NCBI GenBank assembly: GCA_023433825.1
Contig: JAEYTU010000243.1
Span: 1-16,364 of the forward strand
Origin: Planctomycetota bacterium
GTDB lineage: Bacteria > Planctomycetota > UBA1135 > UBA2386
Reading direction: 5' to 3'
Length of the DNA stretch: 16,364 nt
Positions 6,911 to 13,590 of the stretch are shown here, piece by piece. The translations under genes and the position numbers were made by a program. The notes below the pieces were generated by a model. That model saw nothing but the letters and a program-made list of their open reading frames with translations. It was not told the origin of the DNA and ran no database searches. Within the stretch, counting starts at the first letter, position 1. The number at the start of each line of letters is the position of its first letter.

Positions 6911-8272
6911 TCAGCCTTCCTTCTCGTACATGTCCAGTCCACTGCGGACGATCGCGCCGACTTCCTGTTTGCACGGATCCACGAACGTGCACAACGCGAC
7001 GTCCTCTTCGGTCAGTTCGAGCAGCCCGAGCTGCACCGCTTCCTCCAGGTCGCCGGCCAGCACCGATCGCAGCAGCGGGTACGGATGGATGTCGTGCGGC
7101 AGCACGGCCTCCATCGCGCCGATGTTGACCATGTGGCGGACACCGCCGTGCAAGCGCGCGTCGAGCACGTACTCCTGCTTCGGCGCGAGCCACGAGAACA
7201 CGGCGCGCGACGCACTGTGCTTGCCGATCTGCGGCAGCATCCACCCGATCAGGTCGCGCGTGTCGCCGCCCTCGGGGATCAGCGTGACGGTCTGCGCATA
7301 GAACCCGAGCGTCGCTTGCGCGGCGTCCACGGCGACGCCGTTCAGCACGGTGCCGTTGATGATCCGCGTGTCACCGTCGAACGGCTGCCCGCCGTGCACG
7401 ACGGTCAGGTCGGCGCCCTGGCGGATGCGGAAGTACTGCGGTTGGCGCGCTTGCGAGCCGGACACGGCGACGAGGCGTTGCCACGGATACTGCCCGGTCC
7501 GCAGCCAGCGTCCGAGCAGCACCGCTTCCTGCGCCTTCAGGTACCAGACGGTCTCGACGGCCTTCAACGGCGCGATGCGCGCGATGTGCGTTCCCACGAG
7601 TCCGGCCGGGTGCGGACCGTGGAACTCGTGAACTTCGACACCCTGCAGGTCGGTGAACTCCTTCGGGCGCGGCGCGCCACCGCGAACCGTCAGGCGCACG
7701 GGGCCGGACGTCAGCCGCTTCAGCAACTGCACACCGAGTTGGAGGTCGGTCCCTTGCCCGGCGACGGCGAACGCCGGATCGGCAGCGAGCGGCTCGGTGT
7801 CCATCCCGTTGACGTAGATCGCCGTCGGGATCACGTCGCCCTTGACCATCCGGCCGATCGGCCGCTGGCGCAGCAACGGCCACAACCCGGCGCGTTTGAT
7901 CGCGAGGATCAAGTCGGCGCGGTCGGTCGTCGCGAGGCGTTGCAGGTCGAGCGTCGCGATCGACGCGTGGCGATCGGGTCCGGCGACCTCGATCTCGATC
8001 CGCTGCGGTGACTTTCGCTCGCCGTAGACGACGCGGCGCACGCGGCCCGTGGCCGGTGACAGGAACTGCACGTCGCGGTCGAGCTTGTCGAGCATCAGCG
8101 GCGTACCGGTCTCGACCGTGTCGCCCTCCTCGACGAGGACCTTCCCTTTGACCGTCGGAAACTCGTGCGGATCGAGAGCGACGATTCGCGGCTCGGGCGC
8201 ATCGGCCACGTTCGCGGCAGGTTTGCCGGCGATGCGGATGTCGAATCCCTTGCGGATGTGGTGGGAACTCAT
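6911..8272 (-). CDS. nqrA: Na+-NQR subunit A
   Basis: A 453-residue soluble cytoplasmic subunit (Vibrio NqrA is about 446). It begins MSSHHIRKGFDIRIAGKP, the normal NqrA N-terminus, which decides the start at 8272 although no good ribosome site is seen. A biotinyl/lipoyl-like hybrid domain (FPTVKGKVLVEEGDTVETGTPL), the GRVRRVVYGERK segment and the C-terminal pair FVDPCKQEVGAIVRSGLDMYEKEG are diagnostic. NqrA contributes to quinone binding at the NqrB interface. It is the first of the classical nqrABCDEF genes. 168 bp separate it from the nqrM-like gene upstream on the same strand; that gap has no convincing gene. Confidence 0.96.
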   Translation of the reverse strand: MSSHHIRKGFDIRIAGKPAANVADAPEPRIVALDPHEFPTVKGKVLVEEGDTVETGTPLMLDKLDRDVQFLSPATGRVRRVVYGERKSPQRIEIEVAGPDRHASIATLDLQRLATTDRADLILAIKRAGLWPLLRQRPIGRMVKGDVIPTAIYVNGMDTEPLAADPAFAVAGQGTDLQLGVQLLKRLTSGPVRLTVRGGAPRPKEFTDLQGVEVHEFHGPHPAGLVGTHIARIAPLKAVETVWYLKAQEAVLLGRWLRTGQYPWQRLVAVSGSQARQPQYFRIRQGADLTVVHGGQPFDGDTRIINGTVLNGVAVDAAQATLGFYAQTVTLIPEGGDTRDLIGWMLPQIGKHSASRAVFSWLAPKQEYVLDARLHGGVRHMVNIGAMEAVLPHDIHPYPLLRSVLAGDLEEAVQLGLLELTEEDVALCTFVDPCKQEVGAIVRSGLDMYEKEG

Positions 8273-8440
8273 GGCTCGGGGTCGGGGTCGAAGTCTGCGG
8301 CGGGGGAGCAGACTGGGATGCGTTTCGGAACAGCGACGGGCGGCGCGGATTTCAGTCGGCGGGTCGGCGCCAAGGGGTGCGACCGCGACCGTCGGCCGGC
8401 GGTCGGCGACGAGTCGCATGGCGATGCGTCGTGCAGAGCG

Positions 8441-8638
8441 TCATGGGCAGCGTTCCTGTCGACCGTCGGCGGCCGGCGCCGGCAGTTCGTCGCCGCTGCG
8501 ACCGCAGCGACCGCACTTGCCATCGGAACCGATGCCTCCGCAGGACCCGGCCAGCTTGCGATTGAAGGCTACGGCGAGTCCCACGACGACCAGGACCGGC
8601 AACGTGAAACCCACTACGGCTAGAAGGAAGTCGACCAC
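8441..8638 (-). CDS. nqrM: Small membrane protein, probable Na+-NQR maturation factor NqrM (DUF539)
   Basis: A 65-codon gene recognised inside a longer open frame. Starting at GTG 8638, which has a GGAG ribosome site 6 bases upstream (8645-8648), the protein has one hydrophobic helix (about residues 4-25). FNRKLAGSCGGIGSDGKCGRC (26-45) follows, matching the NqrM pattern of a helix, a basic RK, then SGSCGG and a Cys cluster. Cys33, Cys42 and Cys45 are candidate metal ligands; Cys64 is a further Cys at the C-terminal end. NqrM is known to be needed to assemble the Fe site between NqrD and NqrE. Its place at the head of the nqr block instead of after apbE (as in Vibrio) is unusual but supports the call. 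The family usually shows CDC-type Cys further on; here the spacing is KCGRC and the tail is Pro/Ala rich. No more upstream ATG with a ribosome site is seen. Confidence 0.72.
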   Translation of the reverse strand: MVDFLLAVVGFTLPVLVVVGLAVAFNRKLAGSCGGIGSDGKCGRCGRSGDELPAPAADGRQERCP

Positions 8639-8744
8639 CGCTGTCTCCAAATGGAGGCCGGGCAGAGTAGCGACCGCCGCTCGGATTTCGAGAGCGCGTC
8701 CGTGCGTCGGACGAGCGATGGCGAGTGGCGTGCACCGAGAAAGA

Positions 8745-8779
8745 CGCCGGCCTCGGAACCGGAGGTCCCGAAGCCGGCG
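8745..8779 (-). terminator. Long imperfect hairpin between the acyl carrier gene and nqrM
   Basis: CGCCGGC (8745-8751) pairs with GCCGGCG (8773-8779). After one mismatch TCGG (8753-8756) pairs with CCGA (8768-8771), and ACC pairs with GGT around a GGA loop. This gives 14 base pairs with two mismatches. On the minus strand it follows the acyl carrier stop (8828-8830) by about 48 bases and is followed by TCTTTCT, so it could terminate that transcript before nqrM. The remaining bases 8639-8744 are probably the nqr promoter region, but no clear -35/-10 pair was found. Confidence 0.45.
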
Positions 8780-8827
8780 CCCCACACACACAAGAGGTGA
8801 TCGATGTGGGCCGCCGCCGCGACGCGA

Positions 8828-9103
8828 TCAAGTCGCCGGGGATGCTGCGTCGCCGCGAAGGCGCCCGACGAGCCGCGCCATCGCAGCGATCGTGTCGAAG
8901 TTCTCGAGCCGCACGTCGAGGTCGTCGACCTTGACGCCGAATCGGTCCTCGAGGAACAGCACGATCTGCACGACGCCGGCCGAGTCGACGATGCCAGCGC
9001 CGACCAGCGAAGTCTCGGTGTCGACGCCGGCGCCGACGCCATCGCAGAACGCCTGGACGACGTAACCGCGGATCTCCAGCTCGGTGGGCGTCGGGATCGT
9101 CAT
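8828..9103 (-). CDS. Stand-alone acyl carrier protein (phosphopantetheine-binding)
   Basis: A 91-residue, single-domain, acidic carrier protein. Helix-loop-helix signature: TSLVGAGIVDSAGVVQIVLFLEDRFGVKV, with Ser41 in the VDS motif as the 4'-phosphopantetheine site, then ENFDTIAAMARLVGRL as the last helix. The VDSxGVxxIVxFLExxFGV pattern resembles the specialised carrier proteins that partner a ligase (DltC-like or amino-acid carrier type) more than the fatty-acid AcpP, which has DSL. No ligase, ketosynthase or transferase lies beside it in the window, so the acyl or aminoacyl cargo is unknown. The start ATG 9103 is 33 bp after the 3' end of the tRNA-Sec gene on the same strand, with no good ribosome site between them. 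Confidence 0.82.
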   Translation of the reverse strand: MTIPTPTELEIRGYVVQAFCDGVGAGVDTETSLVGAGIVDSAGVVQIVLFLEDRFGVKVDDLDVRLENFDTIAAMARLVGRLRGDAASPAT

Positions 9104-9136
9104 CGCGGCGGCAGGCCGAGCCGAGGGATCGGAAAA

Positions 9137-9235
9137 TGGCGGGAGCGCATGGGAATCGAACCCACCGGGACCGCCGCGAGGGCGACCCCCACAGGTTTTG
9201 AAGACCTGACGGGACACCAGCCCCGATCCGCTCCC
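9137..9235 (-). tRNA. selC: tRNA-Sec (anticodon UCA)
   Basis: Ninety-nine bases including an encoded CCA (9137-9139). The 5' and 3' acceptor strands GGGAGCG and CGCTCCC pair fully and G73 is present, as in E. coli selC. The anticodon arm CAGGT-CTTCAAA-ACCTG gives anticodon TCA (9199-9201), which decodes UGA. A very long variable arm (GGGTCGCC pairing with GGCGGTCCC) is typical of tRNA-Sec. The T arm is GTGGG-TTCGATT-CCCAT. The eighth acceptor pair expected in bacterial tRNA-Sec would be G-G here, i.e. mismatched. It implies that the organism inserts selenocysteine, with selA, selB and selD elsewhere. Confidence 0.93.
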
Positions 9236-9285
9236 GGATCGAAAACGGCGCGGGATCATGGCGAGTCGGTCGGCGCGAGGGAAGC

Positions 9286-9325
9286 GCGCAAGTCGTGTCA
9301 TCCGGTGAGGGCGTCAGGCGGCGCG
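9286..9325. repeat. Left copy of the imperfect direct repeat flanking the restriction-modification genes
   Basis: Forty bases aligned by hand to 12022-12062: GCGCAA, then the 13-base identical core GTCATCCGGTGAG (9297-9309), then CGGCGCG at the right end. There are 34 identical columns of 41, with six substitutions and one gap. The minus strand of this copy would read DALTG-stop, a relic of the end of the UPF0502 protein (RRLDALTG-stop in the intact copy). It lies between tRNA-Sec and the endonuclease start. Confidence 0.6.
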
Positions 9326-9338
9326 GTGCTCGGGAGCG

Positions 9339-9355
9339 GCGCGCGAGTCGCGCGC
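9339..9355. promoter_or_regulatory. Perfect GC-palindrome upstream of the endonuclease gene
   Basis: GCGCGCG (9339-9345), AGT, CGCGCGC (9349-9355): a 7-bp perfect inverted repeat 42 bases before the endonuclease start and 103 bases upstream of tRNA-Sec on the other strand. It could be an operator or a transcription barrier for the restriction gene. No controller (C) protein is encoded here and CG-runs of this kind can be chance, so this is weak. The rest of 9236-9397 holds no gene; it must contain the two divergent promoters, but none is recognisable. Confidence 0.25.
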
Positions 9356-9397
9356 GCGCTGGTTCGCAGACCCCGACGCGAAGTACGGTCCGCGCGC

Positions 9398-10402
9398 ATG
9401 GGAATGATCGACAAGGTGCGAGCGATGCTCGCGACGGCCACGGCTGCCGGGGTGCCGCCGATCCCACTCACGTTCCAAGGCATCTCGAAGGTCCGGGTCC
9501 GCGACGCGCTTGGTCTTCTCGAACGAGCGACGGACGACATGGTGGACGCAGTGTTCGCACTGCTCGACGACCGTGCGAGCTGGTTCTCCGCCGCACCGTC
9601 GGGACTTCGATTCTGCGACGGCGCGACGACTGCACACATCGGCTGCCACGTCGGAATCCTCCAACGCGGCAAGGACAAGCTCGATCGCGAAGGACGGGAC
9701 TACTGGATCAAGCCACTGCGCGCGATCGGAGCGATCGAAGCGGTCTACTTCGATCGGAACTCGCGGACGTTTCTCCCGGGACACCCGACGCCCAAGTCGC
9801 CGAACTCCGCATACCGACTCGACGGCGACTTCGTGCGAGTGCTCCAACTGCCCGACGGAAGTTGGGACGTGCAGCTCAAGCACTGGATTCACGGCGACAC
9901 GTCGAGACTCCGGTTGGCATTCCAGGCCGTTCAGGCGGACCAGACGCGCGCGCGGGTCGCAAGCGAGCATCGGGCTCTGATCGACGCCTGCTGCGCGGCG
10001 TACGCGCCGCGATTCCTCGCGGGGTACGAGATCCTGTTCGTCGACGACTCCGACGGAACGCGGATCTCGGAGGCCGCGTCGGACAGACTCGCGCAAGCCG
10101 GACTCGCGATCGGTTTGGGAGACGCGATGCCGGACGTGCTGCTCTGGAACCGGCACTCCGATGCGCTGTGGGTGATCGAGGCCGTCACGAGCGATGGAGA
10201 GGTCGACGAGCACAAGCGAACACGCGTCGCCGCACTTGCCGAGAAACACGGCAAGCGTCAGATCGGCTTCACGACGGCCTATCCGACTTGGCGAATCGCG
10301 GCGCAACGCCAGAGTGCCCACAAGAACATCGCGATCGGCACGTACATCTGGATCCGCGACGACGCGTCGAAACACTTCCGCGTCGAGTCCTTTCCGGTCT
10401 AG
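9398..10402 (+). CDS. Type II restriction endonuclease, BsuBI/PstI family
   Basis: A 334-residue protein, close in size to PstI and BsuBI. The C-terminal domain carries the family pattern MPDVLLWN (244-251) followed by LWVIEAVTSDGEVDEHKR (257-274), then a hydrophobic strand and FTTAYP (291-296). The PD and E261 of IEAV form the family's PD-(D/E)xK-like active site, and a basic residue cluster follows. The N-terminal 190 residues form a helical and strand region (for instance PNSAYRLDGDFVRVLQ, 135-150) presumably for target recognition. It would cleave unmethylated foreign DNA; the family prototypes cut CTGCAG, but specificity cannot be read from sequence. It converges on its methyltransferase with 12 bp between stops. 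The start at ATG 9398 is uncertain: ATG 9404 is an alternative and no ribosome site is clear; the frame continues upstream through tRNA-Sec, which is not coding. Confidence 0.85.
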   Translation: MGMIDKVRAMLATATAAGVPPIPLTFQGISKVRVRDALGLLERATDDMVDAVFALLDDRASWFSAAPSGLRFCDGATTAHIGCHVGILQRGKDKLDREGRDYWIKPLRAIGAIEAVYFDRNSRTFLPGHPTPKSPNSAYRLDGDFVRVLQLPDGSWDVQLKHWIHGDTSRLRLAFQAVQADQTRARVASEHRALIDACCAAYAPRFLAGYEILFVDDSDGTRISEAASDRLAQAGLAIGLGDAMPDVLLWNRHSDALWVIEAVTSDGEVDEHKRTRVAALAEKHGKRQIGFTTAYPTWRIAAQRQSAHKNIAIGTYIWIRDDASKHFRVESFPV

Positions 10403-10414
10403 GCCATCGCGAAA

Positions 10415-11974
10415 CTAGCGGCCCAGCGCGTCGTCGACGATCCGGTCGAGCGCCGTCTGATCGGGAACTTCGTCTCCGATGCACCGGCCGATCGCACCCA
10501 GCGCCGTCGGCGACGGATACCGCAAGCTCCGCAGGTCGCCCGCGTTGACCTGCGTGTGCCCGTTGAACTGCCGGAAGAACCGATCAACCAGAGTCGAGTT
10601 GAGGAACCCGGCCAATCCCCGCGCGAGACGCTTGCGGATCCCCGCCCCATTGGCGTGGAAGTAGTTGACGTGATTCTCGATCGCGACCCGCGTCACGTCC
10701 GTCGGCAACCGCGACGGATCCAGGACCACGGCCACGACGCGCCGACGCTCTTCCTTGGACGTGAATCGCTTTGTCAGCACGTAGGTCGATTTCGGTACCA
10801 GGAGGCTCTGCGTACCGGCCTCGTCCGACAGCGAATTCGGCTTGCGCCCGCCCAGCTTCGGCCAGGCGACGAATCCGGCCTGGAAGTGCAGCGGGTAGAT
10901 CAGCGGAACGGTGCGTGGCGCGGGGTCGTCGCGCAGATGCTCGCGCACGCGAAAGTCGACCACGCGTCCGGTCGAGACGTGGAGTCCCAAATCGACAAGC
11001 GTGCTCGGAAGCCTGCGCATCCGATCCGCGATCGCGCTGTCGGACGCCGAGATGGCGAGATGGATGAACGACTCGCGGTCTCCGGGAACGACGACGTCGT
11101 CATACGGCACGATCCGCCGAACGGCCTCGGCCGACGGTTCACTGCTCATCGACAGCGTGACGTCGCCGCGACGACCATTGCGGATCGCATGGAAGACGAT
11201 GTTCTCTTGCAGAACGTCGTCGTCGCGAAACGCGCGATCGCGTGATTCGAACACGTGAACCTGACGCAGCGCAGCCGCCGTCAGCAGCAGCTCGCGAAAC
11301 GGCCGAAAGTACGGTCCGTTGCAGAAGCTGCGCGGCGTGATCGCGACGAGCTGCCCGCCCGGCTCCAGCAGCCTCACGGCGAGTCCGACGAATGCCGTGT
11401 AGAGATTTGTGGTCTCGATTCCGACCGATCGCAGCAGCGTGCGTTCCCGCGACGTCGAATGGATCTTCCGATACGGCGGGTTCAGGATCGCCGCTGTGAA
11501 CGCGGGCGCGCCATTCGGAGCGAACAGGCCTGCGTCGAGCCGCCGACTCCCTGCCTCGACGAAGTCTTCCTCGACGATCCGAGCCGTGAATCGAATCCCG
11601 GCGGCGGCGCACGCCGCTTCGCACGCGTCCAGCGTCACCCGAAGATGCAACCGCATCACCGGATCGATCTCGTAGCAGGTCGCTTCGATGGAAGTCGGCT
11701 TCCGCTTCCACGCGCAAGCCACCGCGACGTAGGCGGCGACGAGAGAACCGACTCCAGCCCCGGCGTCGAGGAGCCGCACATCGCCGGACGTCGGAACGAA
11801 CAGCGACGCCATGAAGCTCGCGATCGGCGCCGACGTCATGTACTGCCCGAGTTCGGCACGCTTCGATTCGTCGAGCTGGCCGTTCGCAGCGATGCGCGCT
11901 GCGTCGGCGCGAACCAGTACCTCCGGCTTCGTGGCCCGAGGCGATCGCGTGCTGGTGGTCTTGGTGTCTGTCAT
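10415..11974 (-). CDS. Type II DNA N6-adenine methyltransferase, partner of the BsuBI/PstI-like endonuclease
   Basis: A 519-residue protein, similar in length to M.PstI. AdoMet-dependent methylase motifs in order: motif X ELGQYMTSAPIASFMASLF (41-59), motif I LLDAGAGVGSL (68-78), an acidic residue after YEID (101-104), and catalytic NPPY (165-168) with the flanking RKIHSTS. The hydrophobic strand QLVAITPRSFCNGPYF follows, and a long C-terminal target-recognition part ends with NGHTQVNAGDLRSLRYPS. The NPPY and motif order indicate N6-adenine methylation. It protects host DNA from the convergent endonuclease. The start is the ATG at 11974. An alternative ATG at 12037 in the same frame would add 21 residues and overlap the UPF0502 stop as ATGA, inside the direct repeat, so read-through from the upstream operon is possible. 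Neither start has a strong ribosome site. Confidence 0.87.
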   Translation of the reverse strand: MTDTKTTSTRSPRATKPEVLVRADAARIAANGQLDESKRAELGQYMTSAPIASFMASLFVPTSGDVRLLDAGAGVGSLVAAYVAVACAWKRKPTSIEATCYEIDPVMRLHLRVTLDACEAACAAAGIRFTARIVEEDFVEAGSRRLDAGLFAPNGAPAFTAAILNPPYRKIHSTSRERTLLRSVGIETTNLYTAFVGLAVRLLEPGGQLVAITPRSFCNGPYFRPFRELLLTAAALRQVHVFESRDRAFRDDDVLQENIVFHAIRNGRRGDVTLSMSSEPSAEAVRRIVPYDDVVVPGDRESFIHLAISASDSAIADRMRRLPSTLVDLGLHVSTGRVVDFRVREHLRDDPAPRTVPLIYPLHFQAGFVAWPKLGGRKPNSLSDEAGTQSLLVPKSTYVLTKRFTSKEERRRVVAVVLDPSRLPTDVTRVAIENHVNYFHANGAGIRKRLARGLAGFLNSTLVDRFFRQFNGHTQVNAGDLRSLRYPSPTALGAIGRCIGDEVPDQTALDRIVDDALGR

Positions 11975-12021
11975 GTCGCGACGAGCCGGGAACCTACCGC
12001 TCCGAGACAGGAAGTGTGACG

Positions 12022-12062
12022 GCGCAACCCGCGTCATCCGGTGAGCGCATCGAGACGGCGCG
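12022..12062. repeat. Right copy of the imperfect direct repeat flanking the restriction-modification genes
   Basis: Forty-one bases beginning GCGCAA, carrying the core GTCATCCGGTGAG (12033-12045) and ending CGGCGCG. They include the last codons and stop of the UPF0502 gene and the possible upstream methyltransferase start at 12037. It matches 9286-9325 in the same orientation. The interval between the two copies is 2696 bp and contains only the endonuclease, the methyltransferase and short flanks. Confidence 0.6.
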
Positions 12063-12693
12063 TCAGGTCGGCGACCTGTGCTTCGAGTCTGGCGATGCGC
12101 GCGAGCGGGTCCTGTGGGTCGTGATCGGGCGTCGGGATCGGATCGGCGTGCACGACGCTGGACGTCGGCGACGCCGACGGGCGTTCGGAAGCGGCCGGCG
12201 ACGCCACGTCGACCGGGCCGAGAAGGTGCGTCCAACGCGCGTCCCGCTCGCGGGGTCTCCGTGGCAACAGCTCGACGAGCGGCTTTGGCTGTCGCGCGGC
12301 CAGCTCCCGCAACAACGACTCGATCCCGGCGACGTCGCGGTGCAGCCCCATTCGCGCGCATCGCGTCCTCAACTCCGTCGGTGTCTGCGGACCGCGCAGC
12401 AGAAGTTCCGCCAGCAGCGCCTTCGCTGCTGCGTCCACACCGAGCTTCGATTCGATCTCGTGCTTGAAGCGCTCGGCGCGTCCGCCCTCGCGCTGCGTGA
12501 CCCAGCCCTGGAGCCGCAGCTGCATCAGCGCCCCGCGGACGACGAACTCCTCGAGGTTCATCTCCGGGTCGCGGTTGCTCTTCTGGTTGCACCCGAGCAG
12601 CAGCGAGTTCTCCGTCAACGGATACGAGTCGGGAACCGTCAGCTCCTTCTCGATCAGCACGCCGACGATGCGTTGTCCGGTGCGGTCCAGCAT
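12034..12693 (-). CDS. yceH: UPF0502/DUF480 family protein (YceH-like)
   Basis: A 219-residue protein of usual length (E. coli YceH about 215). The N-terminus LDRTGQRIVGVLIEKELTVPDSYPLTENSLLLGCNQKSNRDPEMNLEE is the family hallmark. Two winged-helix domains follow (about 1-85 and 86-145: LLAELLLRGPQTPTELRTRCARM). After a Ser/Pro-rich linker (about 160-190) a coiled coil DPLARIARLEAQVADLTRRLDAL closes the protein. The molecular role of the family is not established; the fold suggests nucleic-acid or protein binding. The start ATG 12693 is 10 bp after the stop of the upstream membrane-protein gene, in an apparent operon with cysS. No ribosome site is seen. Its 3' end lies in the right direct repeat. 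Confidence 0.9.
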   Translation of the reverse strand: MLDRTGQRIVGVLIEKELTVPDSYPLTENSLLLGCNQKSNRDPEMNLEEFVVRGALMQLRLQGWVTQREGGRAERFKHEIESKLGVDAAAKALLAELLLRGPQTPTELRTRCARMGLHRDVAGIESLLRELAARQPKPLVELLPRRPRERDARWTHLLGPVDVASPAASERPSASPTSSVVHADPIPTPDHDPQDPLARIARLEAQVADLTRRLDALTG

Positions 12694-12703
12694 GGGAGGA
12701 ACG

Positions 12704-13588
12704 CTATCCAGCGATGCCGGCAGGCGTCACGTCGTCGGTCAAGCGCAGTCCCACCTGCGCCAACTGCGCCGTGTGACTCGCCCAGTCGACGCGCACCGGC
12801 TCGGTCGCCGGGATCTCGGCCGTCATCAGGCCGAGCGACAGCGTCCGGATCCGGTCGTGACGCAGTTGGCGATCGACGAGCGGCATCGCCGTGGGCTGCA
12901 GCGCGCCGCCGCCGGCCGCAGCCTCGACCGCGTGCGCCCGCTGCTCGGCTTGCCACTCCTTCGCGATCTGGTGCAGCGCGACGACGCGAAACCAGTGCCA
13001 CGGCCGCTCGACGCGAACGTGCGTCGAACACCAGTTCCAGTCGAGGAATCGCGCGAGGTCGGCAGGTCGAATCAGGAAGCATCGAATGCACTTCTTGCGG
13101 ACCAGCTTGCGATCCTCGCAGGTCATCGCGAACAGCCACGGCTCGCGCGCGAATGGCGTGAAGGCCGCGTGGCCGGCGAAGAACGACAGCGCGTCGTTCA
13201 GCACCTCGAATCCCTGTGTTCCCTCGGTGCGCAGCACCGGCGACGAGAGGGACGTCGCGTCGGCGATCGTGCGCATCAGATCGCGGGCAACCGGGTTGTC
13301 GTAGACCTGATGCACGGTCGACTTCGGTCCGACGTTGCGGAACAGCAACGCGACCTCCCCCGGCACGGCGCCCGGCGTTCCATCGAGCGGATGCAGGACG
13401 TGCAGCTGGAAGATCAAGTCGTCGGAGTCGCCCTGCTGGAACCGCTGGAGCTCCTTCCACCGCCGGCGGAACAGCAGGAACCAACTCGCCGCGAAACCGA
13501 GCAGGAAACCGAGACCCTTGCCCAGCAGCTCCGGCAGCAGTCGCGACCATTCGAGCGAGACGAACCAGTCCCAGTACTCGGCGAACAT
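12704..13588 (-). CDS. Unrecognised protein with one N-terminal membrane helix
   Basis: A 294-residue protein that I do not recognise. An amphipathic start (MFAEYWDWFVSLEWSRLLPEL) leads into one membrane helix (about 22-40, GKGLGFLLGFAASWFLLF) ending in RRRWKELQRF, so the C-terminal part is probably cytoplasmic. The soluble part has DLIFQLHVLHP, an RNVGPKSTVHQVYDNPVARDLM segment, a basic Cys pair KKCIRCF and a Trp-rich stretch FLDWNWCSTHVRVERPWHWFRVVALHQIAKEW. The distribution of hydrophobic and charged residues looks like a real protein. The start at ATG 13588, 2 bp after the cysS stop with GGAG upstream, fits translational coupling. Linkage to cysS and yceH gives no clear function. The open frame upstream of 13588 is the shadow of cysS. 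Confidence 0.8.
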   Translation of the reverse strand: MFAEYWDWFVSLEWSRLLPELLGKGLGFLLGFAASWFLLFRRRWKELQRFQQGDSDDLIFQLHVLHPLDGTPGAVPGEVALLFRNVGPKSTVHQVYDNPVARDLMRTIADATSLSSPVLRTEGTQGFEVLNDALSFFAGHAAFTPFAREPWLFAMTCEDRKLVRKKCIRCFLIRPADLARFLDWNWCSTHVRVERPWHWFRVVALHQIAKEWQAEQRAHAVEAAAGGGALQPTAMPLVDRQLRHDRIRTLSLGLMTAEIPATEPVRVDWASHTAQLAQVGLRLTDDVTPAGIAG

Positions 13589-13590
13589 CG

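Noticed and set aside
8352..8444. A 30-codon minus-strand frame whose ATG overlaps the nqrM stop as ATGA
   Set aside because: Arg-rich, no hydrophobic or domain pattern, and typical of random high-GC frames; the overlap alone is not enough.
8639..8791. Longer 116-residue version of the nqrM-like protein starting at 8791
   Set aside because: The extra 51 residues are Arg-rich, unlike the family, and cross the hairpin at 8745-8779; the GTG at 8638 has the ribosome site.
8804..9397. Upstream in-frame extension of the endonuclease reading frame
   Set aside because: It runs through the acyl carrier gene antisense and through the tRNA-Sec gene, so it cannot be protein coding; starts near 9398 are more sensible.
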